From Prorocentrum cordatum (Eukaryota; Sar; Dinophyceae; Prorocentrales; Prorocentraceae): DNA of 64,000 bases. Numbering within the stretch: position 1 is the first letter of the stretch; each line of letters starts with the position of its first letter. The stretch spans positions 755,270 through 819,269 of the forward strand of contig CAUYUJ010015715.1 of assembly GCA_963575745.1 (NCBI GenBank). The letters run 5' to 3'. The notes under the pieces were generated by a model. That model was given only the letters and a program-made list of their open reading frames with translations. It had not been told where the DNA came from and did no database searches. Below, one piece after another: positions 19,492 through 29,562 of this stretch. Both the position numbers and the translations under genes were made by a program.

Positions 19492-20300
19492 ATGAAAAAC
19501 GCTTCCGTGGAAAAAGCCCTGATGTGGGCCTTCTGAAGGGCCGTGTACTTTCTCGAGGTTACAGCCTCACGCAGCATATCATAACAGACCCGAGGGAGGA
19601 TTCCCCGCTTTTCATTAGAGAGCCGTTCCAACATCCTGAGGTACCCGTCCTTGACCAGAATTCTAGTCAGGGCGGGGGAGAACATGCCAAGAGGTAAAAT
19701 GAAACCTCGATCGCCCCTTATGGCCATGAAGTTGCCCATGCTCCAACCCAGGCGCACCAGCGACATGCGGAGGGCCGAAATCGGACCAGCGACTGAGCGC
19801 CAAGAGCAAGCCTGATTGGAGAAACCAGCAGCCCAGGCGCGACGCAACGAGGGGAGGGGCAAGCCCCGCAGAAAAGGCCCCCGTCTGGCTGAGCCACATC
19901 TTTTTCGACCACCTGAGCATGGGGGCGCAGGCCGCACGCCGGCGAGGATCCCGCTCAAGCAGAGCGAGCGTGGTCAGAGAGCGCAGCTGCGATCTAGGTC
20001 TGGCAACAGAAAAAAACCTGTCTGCGCATTGGCAGCAGTTCAAGATAGCGCACTCCTGTGACGTCGGCCCCGTACGAAACGCCCGCGATGGGGGCCCGCC
20101 GTGTACACGCGGAGCGCACGTGATGTCGAGATGATACGATTGTTTTTTTGTTGTTTTCAATCTCCTGGCAGCCCTGGAGGCCTTGGCGATGCGAAATTTA
20201 GACTTCGCCGAGCGACCGTGGACCCTGAGCGCGCGGCCAGCGGTGTAGTCGACACCTAAGTTGACCGCGCTAGACGTAAAAACATCCCCTAGAGGAGAAA
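19344..20300 (-). pseudogene. LINE 1 RT C-terminal region and zinc-binding motif
   Basis: Two overlapping frames carry the continuation: AVNLGVDYTAGRALRVHGRS with a basic RAARRLKTTKKQ stretch, then after a slip LVRLGWSMGNFMAIRG, YLRMLERLSNEKRGILPRV and MLREAVTSRKYTALQKA. The frame reaches YPFCGGRDLDFHRLWG, a remnant of the CPxC-x-H zinc motif that precedes the RNase H. The last two parts are separated by a (CT)n microsatellite. Confidence 0.55.
19430..19488. repeat. (CT)n microsatellite inside LINE 1
   Basis: About 58 bp of uninterrupted CT dinucleotides; the minus strand reads as GA and gives an ERERER peptide that splits the LINE coding region. A related (GA)n run lies at 23090-23120. Confidence 0.95.
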
Positions 20301-21223
20301 GCGCCAACGAAACCTCCCCCCTCCAGGGCCTTCGAAGAAGCAACCACAGCGGTTTTGTCGAGGGCGAACGAACAACCGAAACAGTTGGACACAACACCGT
20401 GGAGCCCCTTGGCCCCTTTGATGATGGTAATGAGCACATCCGAGTGGCGCCCCGTGCAAGAGAGGCCTTGATCATCGATGTAGACACCGAGGTCTAAGCC
20501 GGGCCTCCTGGGCAGCGAATCGCAACCGTCCTGGCAATGCACTCTAATGAACGTCGTGGCCATAGAACAGTCAGCAACGACCCCTTTACGACAGGAGTAC
20601 GGTCCATCGAGCCAACCACCTAAACAAAGAAAACGCCCACACCTGTGGGCATGGATGCAAAATCTGGCAATAGCCGAGGGGAAGTCGTGCTTCGCGCAAC
20701 GGATGGCCAACTGATCCAGACAAATGTGTTCGTAGAACTTCCTAAGATCGAACAAAACACTGCACGAACTCTCTCCCTCGGCCCAACCAGCCTCAGCCGT
20801 AACGGACTGGCGCCAGACAACGTCGGCTGCTCCGCGAAACTGACCAGCAGCCCAGAACCTCCTGGTGTGTCTCTGTTCCCAATCCAGGGCGAGGGGCCGC
20901 CAAAGGCGGCCCCAAAATCTGAACCAGGAGCAGAGCGCTCCAATGGGCCTGTAGTCTCCAGTCGGTTTCGGGAGCAGCGCGAGCGCGGTCACCGCGATCT
21001 GCGGGGGGAGGCAGCCTACCGCTTCCATCACAAAAACAATCAAACTCAAGCACTCAAGCGCCGAATCGGCCAACAAAGAGAAATGCTTGCAATGGAAGCC
21101 GTCCGCAGCTACAGCAGAATAATATTTGTATGACTTCGATATGGCCATGATCTCGTCGGCACTGAGCCTCGGGAAGGGGCGCCCCAAGGATCCCGTCGGG
21201 GTGAGCTCCAGAGCCCTGTCCAC
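20270..21223 (-). pseudogene. LINE 1 reverse transcriptase domain
   Basis: In one open frame: RPFPRLSADEIMAISKS (upstream helix), LALLPKPTGDYRPIGALCSW (fingers), SSCSVLFDLRKFYEHICLD (motif A with Asp), RKGVVADCSMATTFIRVHC (motif B) and GLDLGVYIDDQGLS (motif C, YIDD). The catalytic residues are intact here. A frame change follows at about 20300; the next segment continues with NLGVDYTAGRALRVHGR, the thumb-proximal motif seen in dinoflagellate LINEs. Confidence 0.75.
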
Positions 21224-21963
21224 AGATGCTACTGAACCGATCGCCTTCAGCCTTGGTCAACGACAGAGGGTCACTGACAACGCATCCAGACGCCGAGAGC
21301 GTCGAAGACGGGGTCCAGGGCTCAGGGTCTTTGATGCACTGGTGAACCCTTTTGGCACCTTGGTCAATCCCCAGATTCAGCCAAGTGGGCCAATCGGCTC
21401 TGCTGCGAGCGGCGAACTTGGCACCAGCAGCTTGAACAGCTCAGTGCGCATCAGTATATAAATCAGCGAGCGAGTCAACGCCCCCGTCCGAACAAAATAA
21501 GGCGGAGACCTCCTGAGCCACCCGACTGAAGAGGGCCTCGTACTCGCACTTAAAAGCGGCGATGTTGGGCGGCGGCTCCACCAGCAGACAGTGCATCCCC
21601 GAAGCGGTGGCAGAGTCGCCTCCTCTTCGAGCGTGAATGAAAGCGCGAAGCTGGTGCCCAAGCCACTTCACGGCACGGTGAGTGGGGAAAAGCGCTGTGC
21701 CGCCCTTAGCCAACATCGGCTTCCACACCAGCTGGGGACCAAAACCACTGATGCACAATTTTTATAAAAATGAAGGGGGGGGGGGGGGGCCGACGAGAGG
21801 GGTGATGTCCTTCCCAGCGTGGTCAGCCCATTGGCGGTGAAAAGGCCCCAAGAGGACCCTGGCCCCCTGGTAGCCCCCATCCTGGACACACGCCAAGGCT
21901 GACCCAGCTAGCGCCAGCTCCTTATCCCAACTGCTGTCTTGCGGACGAGGGCACGCCACCGCT
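21224..21963 (-). pseudogene. LINE 1 linker between endonuclease and RT, degraded
   Basis: The region is coding-like but broken across frames: ALAGSALACVQDGGYQGARV (about 21910), then MLAKGGTALFPTHRAVKWLG (about 21715) and SRVAQEVSALFCSDGGVDSL (about 21510), ending in LTKAEGDRFSSICGQGS. A run of about 13 G at 21776-21788 breaks the frame. No domain is known for this linker. Confidence 0.45.
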
Positions 21964-22690
21964 CTACAAGGCAAAGGGGGGGGGGGGGCGCACCCTGAAA
22001 GACAAGGCCTTCAGAACCGCAAGCTGGGGGAAGAATTTAAGCTGGACGGGTCGATGGGGTGAGAGCTCCGCGCCAGGCTGCGCCTCGACAATCATCACTC
22101 CTTTGGCCAAGCCCCCCGAACACACAAAGAAATCGAATGTGGCGGGCGGGCCGCGTGGGTAATGGGCGGCCACTGACGGAACAACGAGGCAGGCCCTCAG
22201 CTCCGCCACGAAAGCCGATGATTCGAGCACCGACGGCTCGAGATTGAAATCAGCACCGACCACGCACGGCTGGCCCACATCCGATAATTGAGTGCCAAGC
22301 TTCGCTAGGGGACTAAGATTGGCATCACTGAGCCCTTCCGGGTGGTGAAGGTAAGCTGACGCCACGAGGATCGGGGGGGGTCCCAGGGAGGCGCACCGAA
22401 CACGCGATGCATCGCCCAGGCGTCGCGATGGCACCCTTGCCCCGAGACACCCCACCCACGACCGAACAAAGATAGCCACGCCTCCGCTTGTGTCCTGCGC
22501 CGCCGCGGGGACTGCAGGGGCCCGCGCCGACTTCCATCCTCGGCGCAGGCACCGCGAACTGGCCTGCGCAATATCATCAAACGAAATCAATCGGTGCTCC
22601 TGAGCGATCACAACATGAGCGGGCAAACTTCCAAGAGGGTCTTCAACGTGCCCCGCGAGTTGGCATTGATGGAACGGATCGTGAGGGGCA
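21964..22690 (-). pseudogene. LINE 1 apurinic-type endonuclease domain
   Basis: The exonuclease-endonuclease-phosphatase fold is shown by SINANSRGTLKTLLEV (first strand with Asn), then after a one-base frame slip near 22610 by HVVIAQEHRL (catalytic Glu), GGVAIFVRSWVG, CVVGADFNLEPSVL (D-x-N), ATFDFFVCS and LSPHRPVQLKF (the SDH site as SPH). In a LINE this enzyme nicks the target DNA. The replacement of D by P before the final His, the frame slip and a G-run at the 3' end argue for a dead copy. Confidence 0.7.
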
Positions 22691-23088
22691 CCGAATCATC
22701 GCACTCTGAGCTAGCCGTGGTGCCTCCTACCACGGGCGCAGGCAGCGGCAGACGAACACTGCTCACGCGATGGGTGGACTCATGGTCCTTGAAACAGACG
22801 GGACTGCTCTTGGCAGACCGTGAGGCAGGCGGAGGCGCCCCGCCGCCAGCCCTTCCAAAGGCCGTACATTCGAAACCTACACCAGGCTCAACGTGGGGAG
22901 GAGAGCAGACATCCGCTGGGGCTGTCCCCTCAGCGGTGCCCTTGCAAAGTGGCTGGCCAAGGGTCGGCACAGGATACTCAACCCTTGGACAACTGAGATC
23001 CAGCTGAACGCTGGAGGAGTGCTTCTTCTGACCAGCACTCCGCGACGAGATTGAGACTCCCCTCTTGCCCCATAGGCATGCCTATGCA

Positions 23089-23124
<36 letters not shown>

Positions 23125-23290
23125 TAGCTCTAAATGGCCTGCAAGACCACGAGAACACACGATGAAAGCCAGCGCGCAAATCGGACCTTCCCCCCTGGAG
23201 GGCGCTCGACGAGTTGCGGGCCGAGGGGCCCCGAGCGAACCAGGAAACGAGCGAGCCCAGGGCATCAGCGCGCTCCTCCAGGGGGGGGGC

Positions 23291-24092
23291 TTAATCGGAA
23301 GAGTCAGAAGGAGGCGCAGCGCCTGCGCTGAGGTCAGCTCGAGCCCGAACAGAGCCTGCGTCAGGATGTCCCCCTCCGCCTCCTGCGTCGCCAGCTCCTT
23401 CGCCTGCCGATGCAGGCGCCCCAGGCTCGCCAGAGGCCTGGGCGCCCTTGCCAGCAGCGGGTGACCGCGGGGCTGCCGACTCCTTGCCGGCCTCGGGCGC
23501 GGCGGCTGACCCAGGACAAGCGCCGTGTTCGTTAGGGTCCTTTTCAGTGCGGCGACGCTTGGCCGCCAGACGAGCGACATGGGCGCGGTGAGCAGCCCTG
23601 AGCTCGTCGACCTTCTGCTTGGCTTCGGAGAACAGCGAACCCGCCATGGTGGACAAGCCCTTCTTGAGCTGCTTGACACGGGACTCGATCTCGAGGCAGT
23701 CCTCTTCGTCGAGATCGAAGTCGTCGCATTTGAACAAGTCGCAAACCTTGATGTCAAAGACCTGGGACAAGCGCTCCTGGTCCATGACGTCCTCGAGCGA
23801 GAGCTTGCAGACGGGAGACGAGCAGGCGGCAGGGCCTGCCTGCTCCTGGACCAGGCACTGGACCAGGGCCTTGTGCTCGTTCTCTGCATCGATGAGGCCC
23901 TGTCGAAGACCCACCACCATGGAACGCTGAGCCGCGAACTGAGTTTCCAACTCGTCGTGTTTGCCCACAGCGACCACCATGCGCTTCTTGATGCCTTCAA
24001 CCTTCCAGTGGGCCTCGTTGAGGCGGACTTGGACCGACTTAGGAAGGGCAGCTGGTGCAGTGAGGGCTCGAGCAGCACGACGGTAACCTTCA
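23291..24092 (-). CDS. LINE 1 ORF1-like coiled-coil protein, 5' truncated
   Basis: Open from about 24092 to the stop at 23291, about 266 codons. The N-terminal half is helical and heptad-like (ALPKSVQVRLNEAHWKVEG, KHDELETQFAAQRSMVVG, GLIDAENEHKALVQCL), which suggests a coiled coil. The middle is acidic (KCDDFDLDEEDCLEIESR) and is followed by a basic patch LAAKRRRTEK. The tail is low-complexity Ala/Gly/Ser and ends PPSDSSD. Its place upstream of the endonuclease fits a LINE ORF1, probably an RNA-binding chaperone, although no RRM or zinc knuckle is visible. An ATG (M at KKRMVVAVG) lies inside; the true start is probably missing. Confidence 0.55.
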
Positions 24093-24094
24093 GC

Positions 24095-24660
24095 TGCAAG
24101 CGCTCAAGAATCACGCTCTCGCTTTGCCGTCCCTCACGATTTACCTGGAAATCGCGCTATCGATCGCGACTTCCTCGCGATTCCTTCAAGACCCACGCCT
24201 CAGCAACCCGCCTGCTAGACCTGGTCGCCTGGGCCTGCCTTCCCGACCTGCCCGCTGTGGGTCTGCTCACCCGATCTGCCCGTCTGGTTCTACCAATTGT
24301 TTTCTGCTCCTTGCCCCGCTCCTGCTAATTTCTCTCGTGCTCAGTTATTATCCCTCCCCCTTCCACCCGTCCTCTCTTCCCTTGTTTTAGGGGCTGCACT
24401 AGCTGCACGTGGCAGGTAAGGAAGATATACCCGCAAGGGGGTACGATCGAAGACGACGAGGGCGGGCACCGAGGATTTGGAACATGCGTATTGATTGGCA
24501 CAGGAGCAGATAGGAGCGAACAGTATTACTTGATTGTTGCTGATCATGTTGTTGTTTTCGTTGTTGCTGTAGTTGTCGTTGTCGTTGACGTTGAGGTTGT
24601 CGTTGTCGTTGTTGATGATGTTGTTGTTGTTATTATTGTTGTTGTTATTGTTGTTGTTTG
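24095..24660 (+). repeat. Interspersed TTG-rich element, copy C
   Basis: Shares with copy A: CGCGCTATCGATCGCGACTT, AGCAACCCGCCTGCTAGACC, CGATCTGCCCGTCTGG, GGGGCTGCAC with ATATACCCGCAAGGGGGTAC, CGATCGAAGACGACGAGGGC and GAGCGAACAGTATTAC followed by a TTG/GTT tract. It directly abuts the truncated 5' end of LINE 1. Confidence 0.8.
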
Positions 24661-24671
24661 TTGTCGTCGTC

Positions 24672-24875
24672 TCCCCCCGCGACCCGGTCCGCGACCCACC
24701 CGCGACCCGCCCGCGACACACCCGCGACCGACCACGCGACCCACCCGCGACCCACCGGCGACCCACCCCGCGACTCGCCCGCGACCCACCCGCGACCCAT
24801 ACGCGACACGGCCCACGACCCACCCGCGACCCACCCCACGACGCACCCGCGACCCACCTCACGACCCACCCACAT
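24672..24875 (+). repeat. 10-bp minisatellite CCCGCGACCA-like
   Basis: About 20 copies of CGCGACCCAC and variants, with occasional 11-12 bp units. The same word clusters at 33070-33220 on this strand and, reversed (GGGTCGCGGG), at 49660-49900. Thr/Arg/Pro-rich frames across it are by-products. Confidence 0.9.
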
Positions 24876-25370
24876 TGCTTTAACGAAGAAGTCGGCGCCT
24901 GCGGCGGGCGCACTGCATAATTTGAAAAAGTTAGGCGCCTGCGGCGGTCTTCTTCAGAGCCTTGCAGACTGCCGACGTCCTCGCCGCCCCCTCACTCTTA
25001 TCAGCAACTGCGGGGTGCTACGTAGTAGAGTAGAGTTGAATGGAGTAGAAGTAGAGTCCACCCCAGTCCAATAGAGTCCAATATACTCCAATCCAGTCTA
25101 CTTCAACCCGCTCCAGTCCACTTGTCCTTCAATCTATTTGGAGCCTGGGTTGGCTGATATGTTGATGCAGTTGTTTCTTCTTCGACCCCTGGTCTCCAGG
25201 ACCACCCACTTCTTGCTTCACTCCGCAACACGCAACGAATGGCCCCAGGCAAGAAGGATCCCTGGTGCGCAGCTTCAGGGAGCCCGCGGGAGCGCCAGAC
25301 CCTCGCGCGCAAGCCAGTGCCAGGGGGGGCCCTCGCTGCGGGCCCGCACCACATGTCGTTCCAGCGAGCG
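24876..25370. other. No gene recognised
   Basis: Contains two AAGTT/AAGAAG-GCGCCTGCGGCGG copies near 24890-24945 and TAGAG/CCAGTCCA short repeats at 25020-25120. No coding segment is supported. Confidence 0.4.
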
Positions 25371-25725
25371 TCCCAGACATCCGACGATGCCATTTTTTAA
25401 GGCGCGGCCCCAAGAGGCCCCGACCCCTTCCCCAAGGACAGTGTTCCGTCCCATATTCCTTCCTGGTAGCCCTGAAGCCCCAGGATGAGCCCCAGAAGCC
25501 GGAATCGAGAAGAAACGCCAGATTGAAAAATTAACATCGTCGGGCATCTGGGTAACCCATCCGCTGCGGGAGCATCAAAACAATATTGATACCGCTGCTC
25601 CCTCTTTGACTGCGTTCTGACCAGAATTCCGAGGCGAATCCAACGGTGGTGAGGGCCTGCCAAGAGGCCCCAGGCGAAAACGAAGCAAGGGTAGCGATAT
25701 CGGCATCTTTCCTTTCTCTGCGAAA
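25370..25725 (-). repeat. Interspersed repeat, blocks A and B, minus orientation
   Basis: Read on the minus strand, block A (25725-25550) has AGAGAAAGGAAAGATGCCGA, GGATTCGCCTCGGAATTCTG and CCCGCAGCGGATGGGT. Block B (25515-25370) has GATTCCGGCTTCTGGGG, GGGGAAGGGGTCGGGGCC and TCGTCGGATGTCTGGG. Both blocks occur again in plus orientation at 27.2-27.7 kb, but in B-then-A order. Confidence 0.75.
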
Positions 25726-25868
25726 CCCTGAGACCCGAGGTTGCGAACACAATGGCAACATCGCGGACATCACGACCAGAGCCCCCGACCACATCGTTCT
25801 GCTGCATCTTTCCAGCTGGATCGATATGTGATCTGGCCATGGTGCTCAGAACCTGGCGAAAACGCCTG

Positions 25869-25955
25869 GTGGGACAAGAATGCGACGCCTGGACCCCAGG
25901 GATCTGGACTGGCGGGACAAGAATGCAACGCCTGGACCCCAGGGATCTGGATAGC
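25869..25955 (+). repeat. 43-bp direct duplication
   Basis: GGGACAAGAATGCGACGCCT at 25871 and GGGACAAGAATGCAACGCCT at 25914 are each followed by GGACCCCAGGGATCTGGA; the copies differ at one or two bases. Confidence 0.9.
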
Positions 25956-26141
25956 CCATCCCTTGCCATCGCTCGGACGTCCATTCCCCGTGCATGTTTC
26001 GGCTTCGTGCGTGTATCTTTTCGCAAGATGGTCCAGAATGCTCCTCGATGGTCCTCGCCGAGAAGAAAACGCGCACGTGCGAGCAATGCCAAGATCCATG
26101 CCGACGACCACAGGCTGAGCGGCGCCCGGAGCTCGTCGACC

Positions 26142-26222
26142 GCGACGTCCGGGCTCGCGTCACAAGCCGCCGCCGCGTCGGCGACGTCCGGGCTCGCGTC
26201 ACAAGCCGCCGCCGCGTCGCCG
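26142..26222 (+). repeat. 39-bp direct duplication
   Basis: GCGACGTCCGGGCTCGCGTC followed by ACAAGCCGCCGCCGCGTCG occurs twice in tandem with no visible change, implying a recent duplication. Confidence 0.9.
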
Positions 26223-27230
26223 CACAGTAACCCTGGAAGGTCTTTAGAATCCCCCCCGATAGAGGGTAACTAATCATTTTGTCGGCGGCCTCATTGAAGG
26301 ATTGGGGTCCCACCAACAAGGTGCAACTAGTCATTTCTGTTCCGCGGCACCCGCCGCGCAACAGAGGAGGAGGAGAAGGAGGAGGAGGGAGGAGGAGGGA
26401 GGTGGAGGAGGAAGAGGAGGCTTTAGAACCAGTCCTATCCACCGCCGAGATCGAAAAAAGAAGGGGGGGACCAAAATCGGGGATGGACAGACCTCCCTTT
26501 AGCAAAACGTGGTTTAGTGAAAACGACCTGCGGCCCAAACCTGGCGGGCGCAAACCTGGAAAATAACGGCCACGGCGCCCTCTCGAGAGCCGAAAATGGA
26601 CAATTCACTAATCGACGTGTCACTGTTGGGGGTTCTGTCCACCCCCGACAAAACTAAAGACCTTTAGCGGTGAGTAGTAGCACGGCCAGCGCGGCCCGGC
26701 GCCGCCAGGGCGCCATGCCGCCGGCGCGCGGCGCGCAGGCCGGCGTGCGCCGGCGCAGGCGTCAGGGCCGCGCGGCGCGGCCCAGACACCTCGAGCCCAG
26801 CTGACTGCGGAGGGGCGCCACGGGGCGAGGTGCACACACGAAGGGGCCCCGGGACACACAAATAAGTACACACACATAATAGGATCCCCCACATTTTCCC
26901 ATGTTTTCTGGGTTTTTGTCTTCCCCCCCACCTCCCATGTTTTCCCCTATTTTCCTGGAAATCGACGATGAGTTGTGTCTGCGTGTTTCTTTCCCTCCTG
27001 AATACAGTCGGACTCGATTGGACAGGACACGCGATAGGACACAAGACCCTTCCGAGTCACATTGCCACAGGAATGCGGGCCTCACATCTACAGACAAGGC
27101 GGCGCGCACTCTGAGAAGCAGAAGTGCTCCTGAGAGCCCCCTACCCCCTCCTCCATACCCCCTCTGCGCGTGGCCGGCTGCCTGCGGAGGGAGGGCGCAG
27201 CCTGCCCAGAGATCCAAGGGCACGATTCTT
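26223..27230. other. No gene recognised; purine-rich and GC-rich tracts
   Basis: Contains a GGAGGA purine tract (26361-26425), a very GC-rich GGCGC segment (26690-26775) and otherwise mixed DNA. Open frames on both strands lack supporting features. Confidence 0.4.
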
Positions 27231-27234
27231 TCAG

Positions 27235-27690
27235 CCCGGCGGTTCCTCCTGGATTCCGGCCTCCGCGGAGCCCATTGTCGGCCCCGGGGCATGCAGAACG
27301 GATCCGGGACGAAAAAACCAACCCGGGGGAAGGGGTCGGGACCCCTGGGGCCGCGGATTGACAAAATCAGATCGGCGGATGTCTGGGCGACTGTCTCCGA
27401 CGGAGTGGCCTTTGTTCAAAACCAGCGCCTGCCGTGGATGTCATCGCCCACTGCATCAGGCTCCCAGGCCATCAAAGACGGTTGAGTGGATGAGGGCTTC
27501 GCAGAGTAGGGAAAGATGCCGATACCGCTGCCCTTTGCTTCGCTTTCGCCTGTAACCTCCTGGAAGGCCCTCGTCGTCACCGCTGGATTCGCCTTGGAAG
27601 TCTGGTCAGAACGCGCTCAGGGAGAGGTCCAGGGAGCAGCGATATCGATATTCTTTGTTGTTCCCGCAGTGGATGGGTGAAATACTAAGA
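27235..27690 (+). repeat. Interspersed repeat, blocks B and A, plus orientation
   Basis: Block B (27245-27405): GATTCCGGCCTCCGCGG, GGGGGAAGGGGTCGGGACCC, TCGGCGGATGTCTGGGCG. Block A (27490-27690): AGAGTAGGGAAAGATGCCGA, GGATTCGCCTTGGAAGTCTG, CCCGCAGTGGATGGGT. It is the inverted partner of 25370-25725, with the block order swapped. Confidence 0.75.
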
Positions 27691-27699
27691 AAACCGAAC

Positions 27700-28040
27700 G
27701 GGGTCGTGCTGATTTCGACAAGCACGCGGAAGCGCGCGCGCGTGTGGCCCGCGTGGTATTGTTTCACAGGGTTGGCGGGTGCGCGATGGTTGTTGAATGA
27801 CTTTTGGCATTCGCACGATTGTGGCCCGCACTTTCTCACTTCGCAGGTATGACAAACACGTTGTGTGTAATTGTTGGAGGAAGTGTACACGCAGAAAGCC
27901 TGTCAAATAGGATTGTGTGTTGGAAGCTAATTTCACATCATTTGTACTACCAGTGATGATATGATGATTTCGACATGTGCGCGCGAAGGCATTTCCATGG
28001 GACCCGCACGGCATTGTCTGATGGGGATTATTGCAAATCG
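27700..28040 (+). repeat. Imperfect long duplication around GATTTCGACA
   Basis: CTGATTTCGACAAGCACGCG (about 27709) followed by GGCCCGC-GG-ATTGT, and ATGATTTCGACATGTGCGCG (about 27964) followed by GGACCCGCACGGCATTGTCT, are diverged copies about 255 bp apart. No gene is recognised. Confidence 0.5.
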
Positions 28041-28495
28041 AACTTGTTAGATCAACGCGTGTGTGAGTGCACCGCGTGAAATTCTTTGACTGGATGGGGG
28101 GGTCGATACTCCAGACTCCGTACTAATCGTCCCCACGGCCTGGTCATCTTGAAACCGACGTTCAGGGGGGTCCGACGTACTAGGGCGCCCGTGACCCCAA
28201 ACAACGGCACACGCGGGGGGGGATATCTCAGCCTCCTGGTCGGCTGCGCTCAAACTTGACTTCTAGTGCGCGGCTTGCCGATCGATGCGTGCGATGCGAC
28301 AGTGGCGGCACGCGTGCTATGCTTTCCACCCCACCCAGGGGTCTGCGCCCGGAAAAAATGGGGAGAGATGCTGCGCATGGTCAAAAACGGGGAGTTCACA
28401 GGAAGCGTTCAAACATCGGTCGCAAGCAATCACGATTTCTTGGACCACAAAATCTGTAGAAATCTTACCTCATCCTCATTCTTTTCGGTAGCGCC
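28041..28495. other. No gene recognised
   Basis: About 450 bp of mixed DNA with no domain, splice pattern or repeat that I can support on either strand. Confidence 0.4.
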
Positions 28496-28497
28496 GA

Positions 28498-28600
28498 GAG
28501 CAGCAAGAATCGGGAGCGGCGCCTCTCGAGGATCGGGAGCGAGAATCTGGACATGGGGAGCGCCAAAATTAAGAATCGGGAGCGCATTAGAACAGGCGTG
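28498..28600 (+). repeat. Short minisatellite AGAATCGGGAGCG
   Basis: Four or five degenerate copies of AGAATCGGGAGCG or GGATCGGGAGCG within about 100 bp. Confidence 0.7.
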
Positions 28601-28819
28601 GGGTGAAAGCTCTTTGCCTTGATTACAGCACTATACACCCCCACCCCCGCTCGCGGCCACCGCGGGGCACTCCGAGAAGCGAGCCCCAATCCGAAGGGAG
28701 TGCGCTCGCGATCGCACTGCCCCGAAGAACCCCCGAGGGATCGAGCGCCGCCGCCTGCAAGAGCAGGAGGTGAGCTAAGTATGATAGCAGTCGCTATCCA
28801 ACCCCTGGGCATCAGTAAA

Positions 28820-29330
28820 GTAATGATGGTGATGATGAGTATGACGATGACGGCGATGACAGCGAAGTGTAACAATACTCAGGATGATGAGGACGATAAC
28901 AACGGCAAAGGTGATGACGATGGCGACGAGGACAAACTTGCGATGATGACGGCGATGGCGATGACGATGAGGAGCTCGAGGAGGAGGGGGGGCCGATCAG
29001 GGCGAGGACGAGGTGGGAGGACGAGGAGGGGGATGAGCTGCAGCAATGCATGCGGGATGCGAAAACAACTAGTAAGAGGACAGAGGGGGGAGCGAGGAAG
29101 ATCAGCAGGACCAGGAGCAGGAGGAGGATACGCACGAGGACGAGGAGGACTGGGGCACGATGAACTCGCCCCCGAAGTCTCCCCTTCCTCCTCCTGCTCA
29201 CCCTCCCCCATCCTCCTCATTTTTGCTCATCCTCCTACGTGGCCTCTGCACCTCCTCACTCTCCTCCTCCTCATCCTCATCATTCTCCACTCCATTCTCC
29301 TCATCTTCATCCTCCATATTCGCCCATGGC
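28820..29330. repeat. GATGA-type simple repeat, then purine-rich, then CTCCTC tract
   Basis: GATGATGACGATG-like words (28820-28975), GAGGAGG/ACGAGG purine-rich DNA (28976-29155) and CCTCCTCAT pyrimidine-rich DNA (29170-29320). It lies 3' of the gene at 29.56-30.58 kb. No gene is supported in 28600-29500. Confidence 0.75.
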
Positions 29331-29562
29331 CGTCCTGGCGCTCCCCCCGCGGGGAGGGGGGTGCAAAGGGGGGGCAACGGCAACGCGGCGACGACGACGA
29401 CGACGACCCTCGCGATAGCGAAGGTTTCTCAAATCTCGCATTCCCGCGAGCAGAATTCGAAGTGACGAGGTCGACGCGCGCGGCGCCGCGAGCGGGCGCG
29501 TGGGCGCACGGCGCCACGAAGCCTACCAGCTGCTCGATGTAGCTGCTCACCTCGGTGCCCAT

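Larger units (their letters stand above)
18201..24092 (-). mobile_element. LINE-type non-LTR retrotransposon 1, degraded, nearly full length
   Basis: On the minus strand from 24092 to 18201: a coiled-coil ORF1, an AP-type endonuclease, a linker, a reverse transcriptase with YIDD, a C-terminal zinc-binding region and an RNase H domain. That is the usual order of RNase-H-bearing LINEs. Coding changes frame many times and is interrupted by a (CT)n tract (19430-19488), a (GA)n tract (23090-23120) and two G-runs (about 21776 and 21976), so it is inactive as written. The 5' end is abruptly bounded by the interspersed element near 24095, suggesting truncation or later insertion. Confidence 0.8.

Noticed and set aside
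23100-24114. 378-codon minus-strand frame overlapping LINE 1 ORF1
   Set aside because: It is the alternate frame of the same DNA; its Ser/Arg/Trp-rich mix is typical of a shadow, while the other frame has a coherent coiled-coil protein.
25397-26092. 231-codon minus-strand frame over repeat blocks A and B
   Set aside because: The second copy of the repeat at 27.5 kb does not keep the frame, so the open frame is probably chance.
28820-29330. Plus-strand 307-codon frame rich in Met, Thr, Asp and Gly
   Set aside because: Covers GATGA simple sequence and purine and pyrimidine tracts; no domain or splice evidence.
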